A stretch of 64,000 nt of DNA from Saccharospirillum sp. (GCA_022565595.1 JAIUML010000003.1:1-64000), one strand, 5' to 3'. Positions 46,470 to 56,997 are shown, counted from the first letter of the stretch. Numbers and translations: made by a program. Notes: generated by a model not told the origin, from the sequence alone.

Positions 46470-48671
46470 GTGAAGTCGGACACACAAGTCGATATCTACC
46501 AGAAAAAGAAGCTGCTGATTCTCGATGATGACGCACTGACTGGACAAACCATTCGGAGCATCGCGGAATTTGCCGGGCTGGAAGTCCGCTTTACCACGGA
46601 ATCGAGGCAGTTTTTTCTCTGGGCACGAGACTGGCAGCCAACCTTTATTGCGATCGACCTGATCATGCCGGAAATGGACGGCGTCGAGGTCATGCAAGCG
46701 CTGGCAAAACAGCAATCTCAGGCCAACCTGATCATTACCAGTGGTGTAGGAAGCCGCGTACTCGATGCGGCTGTGCGCTCCGCCCGAGAACACGGCTTGA
46801 ATATTCTCGGCAGCCTGGCCAAGCCCTTTTCTCCCGCCGAATTACGCGCCTTGCTGTCTCAAGGTTCCGCTGCCAAGCTCACCAGGGCAGAAACCCCGGC
46901 ATTTCAGGGTTCGCTATCGCCTCAGAGCTCACCGTCGCCTCAAGAGTTGCGTCATGGTATCGATCATGACGAGTTACGGCTCTTGTATCAGCCAAAAATC
47001 CATTGCCAAACGGGTACCTTACAGGGGCTGGAAGCGCTTGTTCGCTGGCAACACCCTCGTCTGGGCTTGCTCACACCAGACCGCTTTATTCCCATGGCCG
47101 AAAGTCAGGGGTTGATAGATGACCTGACCGAATGGGTGGTCACTCATGCGTTGGCCTGGATGGCAAACATCAGAACAAAAGGCTGGCCCGGCGCGAATCA
47201 ATCTCCCCCGCTGACGCTGCCCACCAACATCACGCTTTCAATCAATATCTCGGCTCGCTCGCTCAGCAATTTTCAGTTGTTCGATCGTATTGCTTCGCTG
47301 TGCCATGCTAACGCCTTGAAGCCGGAGCGGGTTATTTTCGAACTGACAGAAACCAGTGCCATGGAAGATCCGATCAGTTCACTGGACATCCTGACTCGGC
47401 TCCGTGTGCAAGGTTTCCAATTATCGATCGATGACTTTGGAACGGGCTTTTCGTCCATGCTGCAGTTGGTGAGATTGCCTTTCAGCGAGATGAAAATCGA
47501 CAAGTCCTTTGTCATGACCGCCAACGATTCAGCAGAGTCACGGGCGGTGATCAAATCCATTGTAGATCTCGGCCACTCACTGGGGATTGCCTGCACCGCA
47601 GAAGGAATAGAGGACGAAGACGCCCTTAATTACCTGAAAGAGCTTGGCTGTGAACACGGCCAGGGTTTTTATATTTCCCGACCGGTCGACAGCGAAGCAT
47701 TACAATCCTGGTTTCAGGACTTTTACCAGACCAATGAAAGACGTCGCCTTACCAGCCTGCACCACTTGAAGCTACTGGACACCCCCTACGAGGAGCGATT
47801 CGACCGTATAGCGAGGCTGGCACAACGGTTGTTCGAGGTACCTATTGCTCTGGTTAGCCTGATTGATGAGCACCGCCAATGGTTCAAATCTCATCCGGGT
47901 CTGAGCACTCGTCAGACCCCACGATCGGAGTCTTTTTGTACCTATACCATTAAAGGTGACAGGGTCATGATCATCGAAGATGCAACCCTGGACGAGCGCG
48001 TCTCGCATCTGGCCGCAGTGAGCGGGCCTGATCATGTGCGTTTTTACGCTGGTTACCCTTTAAAAGCCGCTGATGGCAGCCAGATCGGGACCCTGTGTAT
48101 CATCGATACACGCAGTCGAACCTTCAATAGCGAAGAAATCGAGCTGCTTAACGATCTGGGTGGCATGGTTGAGCAGGAACTCGTTCAGGACCAGCAACTG
48201 AACGTCGACGCCTTGACCAGAACACTGACTCGAACCGGTTTTGAACGACGCGCCGAAGCCACTTTGAAGCTGTGCCGGAAAGTACAGCTGGGCTGCACAT
48301 TGTTACTGTTCTCTCTGGACAATCTGGCACAGATCACCCATCAGGCTGGACAAGACTCCGGTGACAACGCACTGATAGGTTTTGGTCGGGTGCTGGCTCG
48401 TTGTTGCCGAGAATCGGACCTGATCGGTCGCTACAGCGATGATTATTTTATCGTGCTGCTCACCAACCACTTACCCTCTGGAGATGACAGCGTCCTGAAG
48501 CGCATAGAGACGCTTCTGGTCCAATGCAACCAGCCTACCGAGACATCGCCTCAACTACTCATTCGATACGGGTTGGCCAACACCGATGATCTGGGCCAGT
48601 ACGACTTGCAGTCACTGATTGTCGAAGCGGACAAGCGACTGGTACCCGTCGATGCTCCATCCGGTCAGTAG
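46470..48671 (+). CDS. REC-EAL-GAF-GGDEF protein, probable c-di-GMP phosphodiesterase
   Basis: The 733-residue protein has a receiver (about 12-130, LLILDDDALTGQ, IDLIMPEMDG) and an EAL domain (about 160-415, Glu188 in LEALVRWQHP; LSINIS, ELTETS, SIDDFGTGFSS, AEGIEDE, HGQGFYISRP). A GAF domain (about 425-570) and a GGDEF domain (about 575-725) follow. The signature GGDEF is replaced by Ser-Asp-Asp-Tyr-Phe (656-660), so cyclase activity is unlikely while phosphodiesterase activity is plausible. The EAL-before-GGDEF order is uncommon. GTG 46470 with GGAG upstream starts it; it is probably in one operon with the LOV protein. Confidence 0.88.
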   Translation: MKSDTQVDIYQKKKLLILDDDALTGQTIRSIAEFAGLEVRFTTESRQFFLWARDWQPTFIAIDLIMPEMDGVEVMQALAKQQSQANLIITSGVGSRVLDAAVRSAREHGLNILGSLAKPFSPAELRALLSQGSAAKLTRAETPAFQGSLSPQSSPSPQELRHGIDHDELRLLYQPKIHCQTGTLQGLEALVRWQHPRLGLLTPDRFIPMAESQGLIDDLTEWVVTHALAWMANIRTKGWPGANQSPPLTLPTNITLSINISARSLSNFQLFDRIASLCHANALKPERVIFELTETSAMEDPISSLDILTRLRVQGFQLSIDDFGTGFSSMLQLVRLPFSEMKIDKSFVMTANDSAESRAVIKSIVDLGHSLGIACTAEGIEDEDALNYLKELGCEHGQGFYISRPVDSEALQSWFQDFYQTNERRRLTSLHHLKLLDTPYEERFDRIARLAQRLFEVPIALVSLIDEHRQWFKSHPGLSTRQTPRSESFCTYTIKGDRVMIIEDATLDERVSHLAAVSGPDHVRFYAGYPLKAADGSQIGTLCIIDTRSRTFNSEEIELLNDLGGMVEQELVQDQQLNVDALTRTLTRTGFERRAEATLKLCRKVQLGCTLLLFSLDNLAQITHQAGQDSGDNALIGFGRVLARCCRESDLIGRYSDDYFIVLLTNHLPSGDDSVLKRIETLLVQCNQPTETSPQLLIRYGLANTDDLGQYDLQSLIVEADKRLVPVDAPSGQ

Positions 48672-48803
48672 GGAACGATTCATTTCGCTGTGCCATGGCC
48701 GGTACATGGACAAAAAGCACCAGAGCAACTATTGTTTTTTAGAGCAGGACTCGATTCAATCTGGCCGGCAGTCACGCAGTCATTCAACCATTAAGGACCA
48801 GCC

Positions 48804-49616
48804 ATGGACCGTTATGCGGTATTGGGTCACCCCATAAAGCACAGTCTGTCTCCGCAAATTCATGCGGCCTTTGCTCGCCAAACAGGTGAGCAACTCGAAT
48901 ACGAAGCCATAGAGCTTCCCGTTACCAGTTTTGAAACACGCGTCTGGCAAATGTTCCGCGATGGCTTCAAAGGGTTTAATGTTACCGTGCCGTTCAAGAA
49001 AGATGCGCACGATTTCGCCGACGATCTGACCGAGCGAGCCAAGCGCGCTGGTGCCGTCAACACCCTGTTGCAGCAGGAAGACGGTCGCATTCTGGGCGAT
49101 ACCACCGATGGCGCTGGCCTGGTCTATGACCTGGAAGATCAACTGAACTGGCAGATCACCGATCGCAACATTCTGATTCTGGGTGCCGGTGGCGCTGTGC
49201 GTGGCATTCTGGAACCGCTACTGGAGCGCAAGCCTGCCCAGGTGGTGTTGGCCAATCGTACCCTGGCCAACGCCGAAAAGATTACCGATGATTTCCCGGA
49301 AATCGCACCCTGCTCCTTCGAGGAATTGACCGGGCGCTTTGATATCATCATCAACGGCACCTCCGCCAGCCTGTCTGGCCATCTGCCTCCTTTACCCGAG
49401 GGACTGGTGACGCCAGAGACCTGCTGCTACGACATGATGTATGGCAAAGGCGAAACCGCCTTCAATAAGTGGGCCCGCGAGCAGGGCGCCAAAGCCTGTG
49501 CCGACGGCCTCGGCATGCTGGTCGGTCAGGCGGCCGTCAGCTTCGAGATCTGGCGCGGTGTGAAACCCGAACCCGGCGCCGTTCTGGACGAATTGCGTGC
49601 CAACCTGAAGTCCTGA
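48804..49616 (+). CDS. aroE: Shikimate dehydrogenase
   Basis: The 270-residue NADP-dependent enzyme reduces 3-dehydroshikimate in aromatic amino-acid synthesis. Motifs: YAVLGHPIKHSLSPQIH at the N-terminus, NVTVPFK with the catalytic lysine, GDTTDGAG, the nucleotide loop GAGGAVRGI, and NRT for NADP preference. The ribosome site AAGGACCAGCC precedes ATG 48804. A clear terminator follows, so it is probably monocistronic. Confidence 0.95.
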   Translation: MDRYAVLGHPIKHSLSPQIHAAFARQTGEQLEYEAIELPVTSFETRVWQMFRDGFKGFNVTVPFKKDAHDFADDLTERAKRAGAVNTLLQQEDGRILGDTTDGAGLVYDLEDQLNWQITDRNILILGAGGAVRGILEPLLERKPAQVVLANRTLANAEKITDDFPEIAPCSFEELTGRFDIIINGTSASLSGHLPPLPEGLVTPETCCYDMMYGKGETAFNKWAREQGAKACADGLGMLVGQAAVSFEIWRGVKPEPGAVLDELRANLKS

Positions 49617-49636
49617 TCGACGGAAACCCTTTTGTA

Positions 49637-49658
49637 TTGGCGGTCATTTGACCGCCAA
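49637..49658 (+). terminator. Rho-independent terminator after aroE
   Basis: TTGGCGGTCA (49637-49646) pairs with TGACCGCCAA (49649-49658). A run of seven T residues follows about 10 bp later. It lies 20 bp after the aroE stop. Confidence 0.8.
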
Positions 49659-49744
49659 AAGTCACTTTTTTTCATCACCTAGAACCAGAATCTCTCCGCA
49701 TCCGTATCAAGAATTGAAACCTTGTCCAGGAATTGTCGAACTTT

Positions 49745-50977
49745 ATGGTGCGCTTACTGTTTCGAATCACCTTGCCATTACTGGTGCTTGCCGGCGGTGC
49801 TGCTCTGGTTTACCTGCTGGTCAGCAACCCGGTGCGCAGTGTCGAAGCCAGCGAAAGCCTGGTAGACCCGCTGGCTGATGCCGCTACCGTCGAAACCGTA
49901 ACGCCCCAGCCCGGGGAGAGGTCGCCTCAACTTCAACTTTATGCCCGTTACCAGAGCCAGCAATCGGTTGGCATCAATAGCCCAGCCACTGCCGATGTAA
50001 TGCAGGTTATGGTACGCACCGGTGACCGGGTTGAGGCTGGCGAGGCTCTGGTGCGACTCGATGACGCCGACCTGACTCGACAGGTGCGCCAGTTGGAAGC
50101 CCGGCGCCAGGACTTGCAAAGCCGCCTGCAACTCGAACGCCGCCAGCATCAAAGCAACCAGCAGGCACTGGTGATAGAGCGCAATCTGCTCGAAATCGCC
50201 GAGAGCAGTGTCGCCCGGCTGCGCAACCTGCGCAGCCAGAACCTCAGCTCGGCGGCCGACCTTGAGAGTGCCGAGCGCAATCAACAAAATCAGTTGCTCT
50301 CCTTGCAACAACGCGAGCTGGCCATCGCACGCTTTGAAGACGTCGAAAACCAGTTTGAAGCTCAGCTGGCCGAGCTCGACTCCCAGCTGGAACAGGCCCA
50401 ATCCAACCGTGACAGAGCCATGATCAAGGCACCCTTTAGCGGGCGGGTGTCCAATATCCGGGTACAGAGTGGCGCCAATGTGAGTAACGGCCAGGAACTG
50501 ATGACCCTGGTCGACGATCAGCAGACGGAGTTGGTGGCCTGGGCAGCCAGCCCCTCTCTGGTGGAATCCAGCCAATTAATTGGTCTGACTGGCGTCATTG
50601 ATTACCCGCGAGGGCCTCTTGAAGTAACGCTCAAACAATACGACCCGGCCGCCCAGGGGGGCGCCCTGCAGCTCTATTTTGAACTGAATGACGCCAATGG
50701 CTACTTGACGCTGAATCGCTATTACCGGCTCTGGCTTGATTTGCCGGCCATAAGCGCCCTGGCAGTGCCCGACAGCAGCGTCTATGCCAATGCCTACGTC
50801 TACCAGGTCGTGGACGATCGGCTGCAGCGTGTACCGGTACAACTGCTGGGAGAACGTTTTGAAGATGGCCAGCTGTGGCGCCTGATTGACGGTGACTTGA
50901 GCGCCGACACACCCATTCTGAAAACCCGCCTCCAGGATGCCGCCCAGGGACTGGCAGTGAGGGTCAGCCAGCCATGA
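49745..50977 (+). CDS. RND efflux periplasmic adaptor (membrane-fusion protein)
   Basis: The 410-residue protein has an N-terminal membrane anchor (VRLLFRITLPLLVLAGGAALVYLL), a split lipoyl domain (VMQVMVRTGDRVEAGEALVRLDD and IKAPFSGRVSNIRVQSGANV), a long coiled-coil hairpin (about residues 105-215) and a beta-barrel. ATG 49745 is the best start; an in-frame TTG 12 bp upstream is possible. Its stop overlaps the RND pump gene by 4 nt, so it couples that pump to an outer-membrane channel encoded elsewhere. Confidence 0.9.
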   Translation: MVRLLFRITLPLLVLAGGAALVYLLVSNPVRSVEASESLVDPLADAATVETVTPQPGERSPQLQLYARYQSQQSVGINSPATADVMQVMVRTGDRVEAGEALVRLDDADLTRQVRQLEARRQDLQSRLQLERRQHQSNQQALVIERNLLEIAESSVARLRNLRSQNLSSAADLESAERNQQNQLLSLQQRELAIARFEDVENQFEAQLAELDSQLEQAQSNRDRAMIKAPFSGRVSNIRVQSGANVSNGQELMTLVDDQQTELVAWAASPSLVESSQLIGLTGVIDYPRGPLEVTLKQYDPAAQGGALQLYFELNDANGYLTLNRYYRLWLDLPAISALAVPDSSVYANAYVYQVVDDRLQRVPVQLLGERFEDGQLWRLIDGDLSADTPILKTRLQDAAQGLAVRVSQP

Positions 50978-53900
50978 GCAGCCCCATCGCCGCCTTTGCT
51001 CGACACCGCATTGCACCCAATGCGCTGATGTTTATTGTTATTTTTATGGGCCTGGTCGCTCTCGATCGGCTCAATACTCAGTTCCTGCCCAGTTTCGAAC
51101 TCAACATTGCTACCGTCAACACCGAATGGCCCGGCGCCAGTGCCGAGGACGTCCAGGAAGGCATTACCATACCGCTGGAACAAGCCATTCTGCAGTTGAC
51201 CGATGTCGACCGGCTGACGTCGACCACCATCGAGGGTGGCTCCTTTATGACCATCACTTTCAAGGAGTCCATCGATAATGTCGACCAGGCCATCTCTGAC
51301 GTCGAGAAAGCGCTGGCCTTGGTCAATCTGCCGGATGGGGCAGAAGAGCCGGCAGTCACCCAGCAGGTGTTTTTTGAGCCTGTTGCTGAGGTCTTGCTGT
51401 ACGGCAACATCACCCTGGATGAACTTCAGGTCTGGGCAGACAAGGCCGAACGCAGCCTCAAAGCCGCCGGCATCGCCAGTATTGATGTAACCGGTTTGCC
51501 GAAGCGGGAACTCAACGCTCGCCTGAGTGTCGCCGACTACCTCTCCGGCAATCTGTCCCTGGCCGAGCTGGGCCAGCAACTGGCCGGACAGAACATCAAT
51601 GTGCCAGCAGGCATTACCGGCGAAAACAGTGTTGAAGCTCAGATTCGGGTGCGCAACCAGGCTCTCGATGAAGCCAGCATTGCCCGCCAGACCCTGACTC
51701 TGGAAGATCAGGTGTTACGTCTGGACCAGATCGCCCAGGTCCGTCAGGATCGCGCGTCCGACGAATCTCGAATATTCTATCAGGGCCAGTCCGCTGTTCG
51801 CTTGAGCTTGAGCCGCACCCGCGGTGAAGACACCCTGCAAATGGCAGAGATCCTGACGACCTGGGTGGATGATTTTTCCGAGCAATTGCCTGCAGGCATG
51901 GAGCTGCGTGTCTACAACGAGGCCTATGAGTTCGTGCGCAGCCGCATCGGCATCATTCTGGATAACGGCATTGGCGGCATGGTGCTGGTGCTGATCGTGC
52001 TGTTTGTCTTTCTACGCCCGCGTCTGGCCTGGTGGGTGGCCGCCGGCATTCCCATCTCCTTTATGGGCACCTTCGTTTTTATGGAACTGATCGGGCTGTC
52101 GTTCAACCTGATCAGCATTTTTGGCTTCCTCGTGGCCCTGGGTGTGATTGTCGATGACGCCATCGTCGTCAGCGAAAATGCCTACAGTCGCATGGAAAAA
52201 GGCGAGGACCCCAAGTCCGCCGCCGTCAATGCCGCCCACCAGATGTTCCCGGCGGTGCTGGCTTCTTCGGTAACCACCATCGCTGCCTTCTTACCTTTGC
52301 TGCTGGTCGGTGGTCAGGCCGGCGTCTTTACCAAAAGCGTGCCTTTGGTTGTGATCATGGCCATCGCCGCTTCATTGATTGAATGCTTCCTGATTCTGCC
52401 TGGCCATCTGGCGCACAGCTTCAGCAAAGGCAAGATGCGCCCGCCCGGTCGCCTGCGCGGCGGCTTTGAGCGCGGTTTTGAACGATTTCGCCAGGGGCCT
52501 TTCCGTCGCGCCGTGGCCTTTGCTGTGGATTTCCGCGCCACTACCTTCAGCCTCGTCATCATCGCCCTGGTCCTGGCCATTGCTCTGGTCGCCAGCGGTC
52601 GAGTGCCCTTTGTATTCTTCCCGGCCATTCAGCAACCTTCCTTGCAGATGAACGTCAACTTCGCCGAAGGCACGGACCCGGCCATTACCCGCGATTTTCT
52701 CAGCCGGATGGAAGCGGCCCTGTTCGAGATTGAACGCGAAGCCGGGGTCCCGCTGATCGAGACCGTGGTGATGGAAACCCACCGAGAAGCCCCGGAGGAT
52801 GGCGCACTTTATATTCAACTGGATGACAGCACCGAGCGGCCACTGTCCAACGCCGAGATCATTCAACGCTGGCGCGAACGCGTACCTGATCCACCAGGTC
52901 TGGTCGATGTCGCCTTTGTTGAAAGCCAGCAGGGGCCTTCGACCGATGGGCTATCCGTCCGTCTGGTCAATGAAGATCGCGCCACTCTGCAAGCCGCCTC
53001 TGCCTGGATGAAGGAACGATTTGCCGGCATCGGTGGCCTGGTCGAGATTCGCGACAACCTGCCACTGGGTGCTGAACAACTGGACTTGCAACTGACTCCC
53101 GATGCGCGCGCCCTGGGCCTGACGCCTCAGGAGCTGGCCAGAATACTGCGCGAATGGGTGGACGGCTACCCGGTGCAAACGCTGCAAGTAGCCGGTGAAG
53201 AAATTCAATTGCGCATGCGCCTGGACGAACGCCAGGTGGACACCTGGTTTGACCTGGCCCAACTGCCCTTGCGCCTGCCGAACGGCCAGACGCTGCCACT
53301 GAGTGCCCTGGCGGAACCGGTTTCCGAGCGCGCCATCCAGCAGTTGAACCGGGTCAATGGTGAGCTTTCGGTGGAAGTCTCCGCCAAGCGCGAAAACCAG
53401 GCCTTGAACCTGAACGAGGTGAATCAGCTGATTGACACCGAAATCCGTGCTGAACTGCGCGATCGCTTCCCCAATGTCAGTCTGGTGGTGGAGGGCGATC
53501 AAGCCTCCCAGAATGACTTTTTCCGCGATGTGCAGATCGGTGCCGTACTGGGCCTGTTGCTGATCTTTATTTCACTGGCCTGGGTGTTCGAAAGCTGGAG
53601 CTGGCCACTGGCAGTGATGTCAACCATCCCCTTTGGCCTGACCGGTGCCATAGTCGGCCATTGGGCCATGGGGCTGGATTTAAGTGTGCTCAGCATCTAT
53701 GGCCTGTTCGGGCTATCGGGCATTGTCATCAACAATGCCATTGTGCTGGTCACCTTCTATCGGGATCTGCGCAATGAAGGCATGGCCATGGAAGAAGCCA
53801 TAGTAGAAGCCAGTGTGCGTCGTTTCCGGGCCGTGATCATTACCACCCTGACCACCGTCGGCGGCCTCAGCTTCCTGCTGTTCGAGACCTCCTTCGACGC

Positions 53901-54063
53901 CCAGTTCCTGATCCCCATGGCGGCTGGCATCGCCTTTGGTCTGCTCTTTGCCACCGTGTTGATTCTGTTCTATGTGCCGGCCATGTTGATGGCCGTCGAG
54001 CACGGGCGAGAGCGGTTGATCCGCATCAAGGGCTGGTTGTTTGGTCGGGAAGTAATTCTATAA
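50974..54063 (+). CDS. RND-family efflux pump (AcrB/HAE-like)
   Basis: The 1029-residue inner-membrane proton antiporter has twelve predicted membrane segments and two large periplasmic loops. The proton-relay aspartates are in [15 protein letters not shown] (fourth membrane segment). The family motif [17 protein letters not shown] lies near the N-terminus and [19 protein letters not shown] near the C-terminus. Substrate specificity cannot be read from sequence; hydrophobic compounds or drugs are likely rather than metals. No TolC-type gene is adjacent. Confidence 0.92.
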   Translation: MSSPIAAFARHRIAPNALMFIVIFMGLVALDRLNTQFLPSFELNIATVNTEWPGASAEDVQEGITIPLEQAILQLTDVDRLTSTTIEGGSFMTITFKESIDNVDQAISDVEKALALVNLPDGAEEPAVTQQVFFEPVAEVLLYGNITLDELQVWADKAERSLKAAGIASIDVTGLPKRELNARLSVADYLSGNLSLAELGQQLAGQNINVPAGITGENSVEAQIRVRNQALDEASIARQTLTLEDQVLRLDQIAQVRQDRASDESRIFYQGQSAVRLSLSRTRGEDTLQMAEILTTWVDDFSEQLPAGMELRVYNEAYEFVRSRIGIILDNGIGGMVLVLIVLFVFLRPRLAWWVAAGIPISFMGTFVFMELIGLSFNLISIFGFLVALGVIVDDAIVVSENAYSRMEKGEDPKSAAVNAAHQMFPAVLASSVTTIAAFLPLLLVGGQAGVFTKSVPLVVIMAIAASLIECFLILPGHLAHSFSKGKMRPPGRLRGGFERGFERFRQGPFRRAVAFAVDFRATTFSLVIIALVLAIALVASGRVPFVFFPAIQQPSLQMNVNFAEGTDPAITRDFLSRMEAALFEIEREAGVPLIETVVMETHREAPEDGALYIQLDDSTERPLSNAEIIQRWRERVPDPPGLVDVAFVESQQGPSTDGLSVRLVNEDRATLQAASAWMKERFAGIGGLVEIRDNLPLGAEQLDLQLTPDARALGLTPQELARILREWVDGYPVQTLQVAGEEIQLRMRLDERQVDTWFDLAQLPLRLPNGQTLPLSALAEPVSERAIQQLNRVNGELSVEVSAKRENQALNLNEVNQLIDTEIRAELRDRFPNVSLVVEGDQASQNDFFRDVQIGAVLGLLLIFISLAWVFESWSWPLAVMSTIPFGLTGAIVGHWAMGLDLSVLSIYGLFGLSGIVINNAIVLVTFYRDLRNEGMAMEEAIVEASVRRFRAVIITTLTTVGGLSFLLFETSFDAQFLIPMAAGIAFGLLFATVLILFYVPAMLMAVEHGRERLIRIKGWLFGREVIL

Positions 54064-54082
54064 CCGTTGTGCTATCCAGTTG

Positions 54083-54115
54083 AACTGTAGTAGCGCTCAT
54101 TGCGTTACTACAGTT
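54083..54115 (+). terminator. Stem-loop after the RND pump gene
   Basis: AACTGTAGTA (54083-54092) pairs with TACTACAGTT (54106-54115), with partial pairing inside. It starts 20 bp after the pump stop. It lacks a T-run, so termination is probable but not certain. Confidence 0.55.
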
Positions 54116-54184
54116 CTCGAAAAGTACTGGCTGTGCTTAACTTATGCATCATGTTGGCCGATAACCTGCTCAAAGGAGGAGCAC

Positions 54185-55390
54185 ATGACTGCTATATTGA
54201 TGGCAATCGCTTTTGGTGCCGGTGCCGCCATGGTGCTGATTTTGGGTCTTATATACTCGAGACGTACGCATCGCTCCATCCAGGGCATGCAACAACAGTA
54301 CGTGCATAGGCTGGCCGACAAGGATCGATCACTCCAAATGATGCTCGACCTAATGGTCAACAGCGCGCAACGCCATCAAGGCAGTTTACGTTCCACCATC
54401 AATAACCTGATCAGTGACACCACTAATTTGGCCCAGGACAACGCCCAGGCCATGGCTGAAATGGCCGAATCCTTGAGCAATAGCAAACACTTGCTGGAAG
54501 AGGTCAATGGCCAGATCGGCAAGGTTCAACACATAGCGAGTGCAGGTCAAAGTGTCAGCACCACGCTTAAGACCCTGATCGCCGAGTTCCGAACCACCGC
54601 TGCGCAACTCGGTCAGATACGGTCGCAAATGCAGCAGGTCATGGACAAGGCCAGTGATATTAATGATGTCGGCCAGCAGGCAGAAATGCTGGCACTGAAT
54701 GCGGCCATTGAAGCGGCGCGGGCAGGTGAAGCAGGGCGTGGCTTTGCCGTTGTAGCAGACAACATGAAGCAGTTGGCCAAATCCAGTCAAACCATCAGTG
54801 CCGAAGTGCAAGCCGTGCTTTCAGCCAGCGATCGCGATATTCAGTTGGCCTCCCAGTCTGTTGAGCAGAAATCCCATCAGGTTATTGAATCATCAGACAC
54901 ATTGATTCAGGCATTTGATGGGCTCAATGGCCAATTGAACCAGTTTATTGAAACCATTCAGACATTGGACGGCGCATTCGGCCAAACCCAGGGCTTTGTT
55001 GAAGAGCAGTCACAACAGGCTCGAACTCGAACCGAAGCTTCTATACGGACGATTACATTGGAAGCCAATGACATTCTAGGTATGGAAATAATCGACTTGA
55101 GTCCACGACAGGCAGCGGAGCAGCTGGAACGATTCAATCATCTGATTGACGTGCGTCGTGCGGAAGAATTCAATGACGAGTTAGGGCACATTGAGGGTGC
55201 TGAACTAAGCACTTTGCAAACCGACCTTGGCCGAAGGTTGGATCAACTCGACCCGCAAAGCCGCTGCCTGTTTATATGCCGCAGTGGCGGACGCTCTACC
55301 AAGGCGGCACAGCAAGCCCTGTTCAGAGGGTTCAAGGAAGTCTACAACCTGGATGGTGGCATGATTGCCTGGCGCAAAGCCGGATTATAA
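54185..55390 (+). CDS. Membrane-anchored chemotaxis-signalling/rhodanese fusion protein
   Basis: The 401-residue protein has one N-terminal membrane segment ([20 protein letters not shown]) and no periplasmic ligand domain. A cytoplasmic coiled coil follows, with the conserved chemoreceptor hairpin tip ([20 protein letters not shown], about residues 166-185). A C-terminal rhodanese domain (about 305-401) carries [10 protein letters not shown] and the active-site loop CRSGGRST with Cys365. ATG 54185 behind AAAGGAGGAGC is unambiguous. Fusion of a chemoreceptor signalling module to a sulfur-transferase domain suggests sensing of sulfane sulfur, cyanide or redox state. The output partner is unknown. 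Confidence 0.85.
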   Translation: MTAILMAIAFGAGAAMVLILGLIYSRRTHRSIQGMQQQYVHRLADKDRSLQMMLDLMVNSAQRHQGSLRSTINNLISDTTNLAQDNAQAMAEMAESLSNSKHLLEEVNGQIGKVQHIASAGQSVSTTLKTLIAEFRTTAAQLGQIRSQMQQVMDKASDINDVGQQAEMLALNAAIEAARAGEAGRGFAVVADNMKQLAKSSQTISAEVQAVLSASDRDIQLASQSVEQKSHQVIESSDTLIQAFDGLNGQLNQFIETIQTLDGAFGQTQGFVEEQSQQARTRTEASIRTITLEANDILGMEIIDLSPRQAAEQLERFNHLIDVRRAEEFNDELGHIEGAELSTLQTDLGRRLDQLDPQSRCLFICRSGGRSTKAAQQALFRGFKEVYNLDGGMIAWRKAGL

Positions 55391-55430
55391 GTTTAACTCT
55401 GTACGAACAGAGAACGTCAGGAGCCACACC

Positions 55431-55751
55431 ATGACCGTAGACAACAACCGCCTGCTGCTTGAACTCGACAAACGCCGTCGTGACATCAACCGGGACATTC
55501 TCAACCCCGCCATTCCCGAGCTCAGCCTGGAAGACCTCGACCCGGTTTTGACCATGGTCGCCAATGCGCGTCTGGCCTACATTAGGGAATTGATGGACAT
55601 TGCTAAAATGTCGCCGGATTCAGGTCCCTCGGTTGATCAGATTAAGCAATTGCGCAATTTCCGCATCACCTATGATGAGTTGATCAGCGCCGTCAACGCC
55701 CTGGAAACCGTGATTCAGCGAGATTATCTGGATGTGAAAAAGACCCGTTAA
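55431..55751 (+). CDS. Small helical protein, unrecognised
   Basis: The 106-residue acidic, mostly helical protein (LLLELDKRRRDINRDILN; DPVLTMVANARLAYIRELMD) has no signal peptide or membrane segment. ATG 55431 behind AGGAGCC is clear. I do not recognise a named family. It lies 40 bp after the rhodanese fusion in the same direction and may be co-transcribed with it and with the HopJ gene. Confidence 0.7.
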   Translation: MTVDNNRLLLELDKRRRDINRDILNPAIPELSLEDLDPVLTMVANARLAYIRELMDIAKMSPDSGPSVDQIKQLRNFRITYDELISAVNALETVIQRDYLDVKKTR

Positions 55752-55818
55752 GCAGGGAGGAATCCGCTCTGTTACTGTTACACTACGGTGTTTTAGCCAC
55801 TGACGAGCCACACTTTCG

Positions 55819-56238
55819 ATGACGTTGACCGACTTTATTGACCAGTTGTACACCCAACCAGAGAGCATCCAGTTTAACGATGCCATCGCCCTGATCGACC
55901 AGGAGTTCGAGTTCACACCGGTCGCCTTCTCGGTCGGTAAGCAACATAACGATGCAGGCACCAACCAGGGCTCCTGCCGCCTACTGGCCTTCGCCCATAC
56001 CATGACTTTGCCAAAAGACGCCACCCTGGCCCTGTTTGGCGATTACTACCGCAAGGACGTGCTTGGCAACCCCGACGGCACCGACCACGCCAACATTCGT
56101 CAGTTCATGCAACATGGCTGGAAGGGCGTGCACTTTTCCGATACCGCTCTGGTAAAAAAGCCGTCTGCAAGCTCGGCGTCAGCTCAACATCATGCGCACG
56201 CCGACGATGATCAGGAAGATGGCGAACAAGCGCTTTAA
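55819..56238 (+). CDS. HopJ-family protein
   Basis: The 139-residue protein has HopJ motifs FNDAIALIDQEFEF, TNQGSCRLLAFA and FGDYYRKDVLGNPDGTDHAN. The family is labelled a type III effector from Pseudomonas syringae but is widespread in bacteria without type III secretion, and no secretion genes are seen here. The last 20 codons (His/Asp/Glu rich) overlap the convergent TauE-type gene by 60 bp and are probably not conserved. Confidence 0.85.
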   Translation: MTLTDFIDQLYTQPESIQFNDAIALIDQEFEFTPVAFSVGKQHNDAGTNQGSCRLLAFAHTMTLPKDATLALFGDYYRKDVLGNPDGTDHANIRQFMQHGWKGVHFSDTALVKKPSASSASAQHHAHADDDQEDGEQAL

Positions 56239-56997
56239 CCAGAGCCCGTTCAACCGGTAAGCGAGAGCAGCGCCAACCGGTGCCATCAGCAGGGTGCAGG
56301 GCAGGATCAACAAGAATGCCAGGCCATGCACATAGCCGAGCGACAGCGGCGGGCGGCCGTCGATCGTAAGGCCAGCAATCGCATAGCCAACGACCGCCGG
56401 CAGGCTGATGACAGCGCCAAAACCGGCGGCGGTACCGACCGCCCGATGTATGGTAAAGCCGTGCCAACTGAGCAGTGGCACCATCAGGGTGCCACCGCCG
56501 ATCCCGAGCAACGTGGATAACTGCCCCACCAGGGTGCCATAGAGTGCCTGTCGCCCATAGCCTGGCATTTGGCCTTTGGGGGTGGCATCGGCAGGCGTTT
56601 TCTTCAGTGTCGACAGAATCATTTGCGCCGCCACGGCCCAGACAAAGAGCGCGAAAAAACTCTTCAACGCCGCACCCGGCATGAGGGTACTGGTCACTAC
56701 GCCCAGAGCCGCCCCCAGAAATGCCCAGGGCGCCCAGCGTTTAAGCAATGCAAAATCCAGGGTTCCCCTGGATTGATGAGAACGGGCCGACTGCATCGAA
56801 GTAAAAACGATGGTGCCCAGAGAGGTGGCCACCGCAGTCGGCATGGCAATGTCGACCGACAGGCCCTGCAACTGATAAATCTGAAACAGAATGGGCACAA
56901 TGATCAGCCCACCGCCAATGCCAAACAGGCCGGCCATCAAACCGGCCAACAGGCCACCCCCGAGCAGTGGCAAGACCCACCAGAGCCATTCGATCAT
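56179..56997 (-). CDS. TauE/SafE-family membrane exporter
   Basis: The 272-residue integral membrane protein has about eight hydrophobic segments and the duplicated family motif (LFGIGGGLIIVPILFQ near residue 25 and LLGIGGGTLMVPLLSWHG near 162). Members export sulfite, sulfoacetate or other organosulfur anions, but most are uncharacterised. A rhodanese fusion lies nearby, hinting loosely at sulfur metabolism. It is convergent with and overlaps hopJ. Confidence 0.9.
   Translation of the reverse strand: MIEWLWWVLPLLGGGLLAGLMAGLFGIGGGLIIVPILFQIYQLQGLSVDIAMPTAVATSLGTIVFTSMQSARSHQSRGTLDFALLKRWAPWAFLGAALGVVTSTLMPGAALKSFFALFVWAVAAQMILSTLKKTPADATPKGQMPGYGRQALYGTLVGQLSTLLGIGGGTLMVPLLSWHGFTIHRAVGTAAGFGAVISLPAVVGYAIAGLTIDGRPPLSLGYVHGLAFLLILPCTLLMAPVGAALAYRLNGLWLKRLFAIFLIIVGVRMMLS

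Noticed and set aside
55819..56238. HopJ as evidence for a type III secretion system
   Set aside because: The family is widespread in bacteria without such systems and no secretion or chaperone genes are present.
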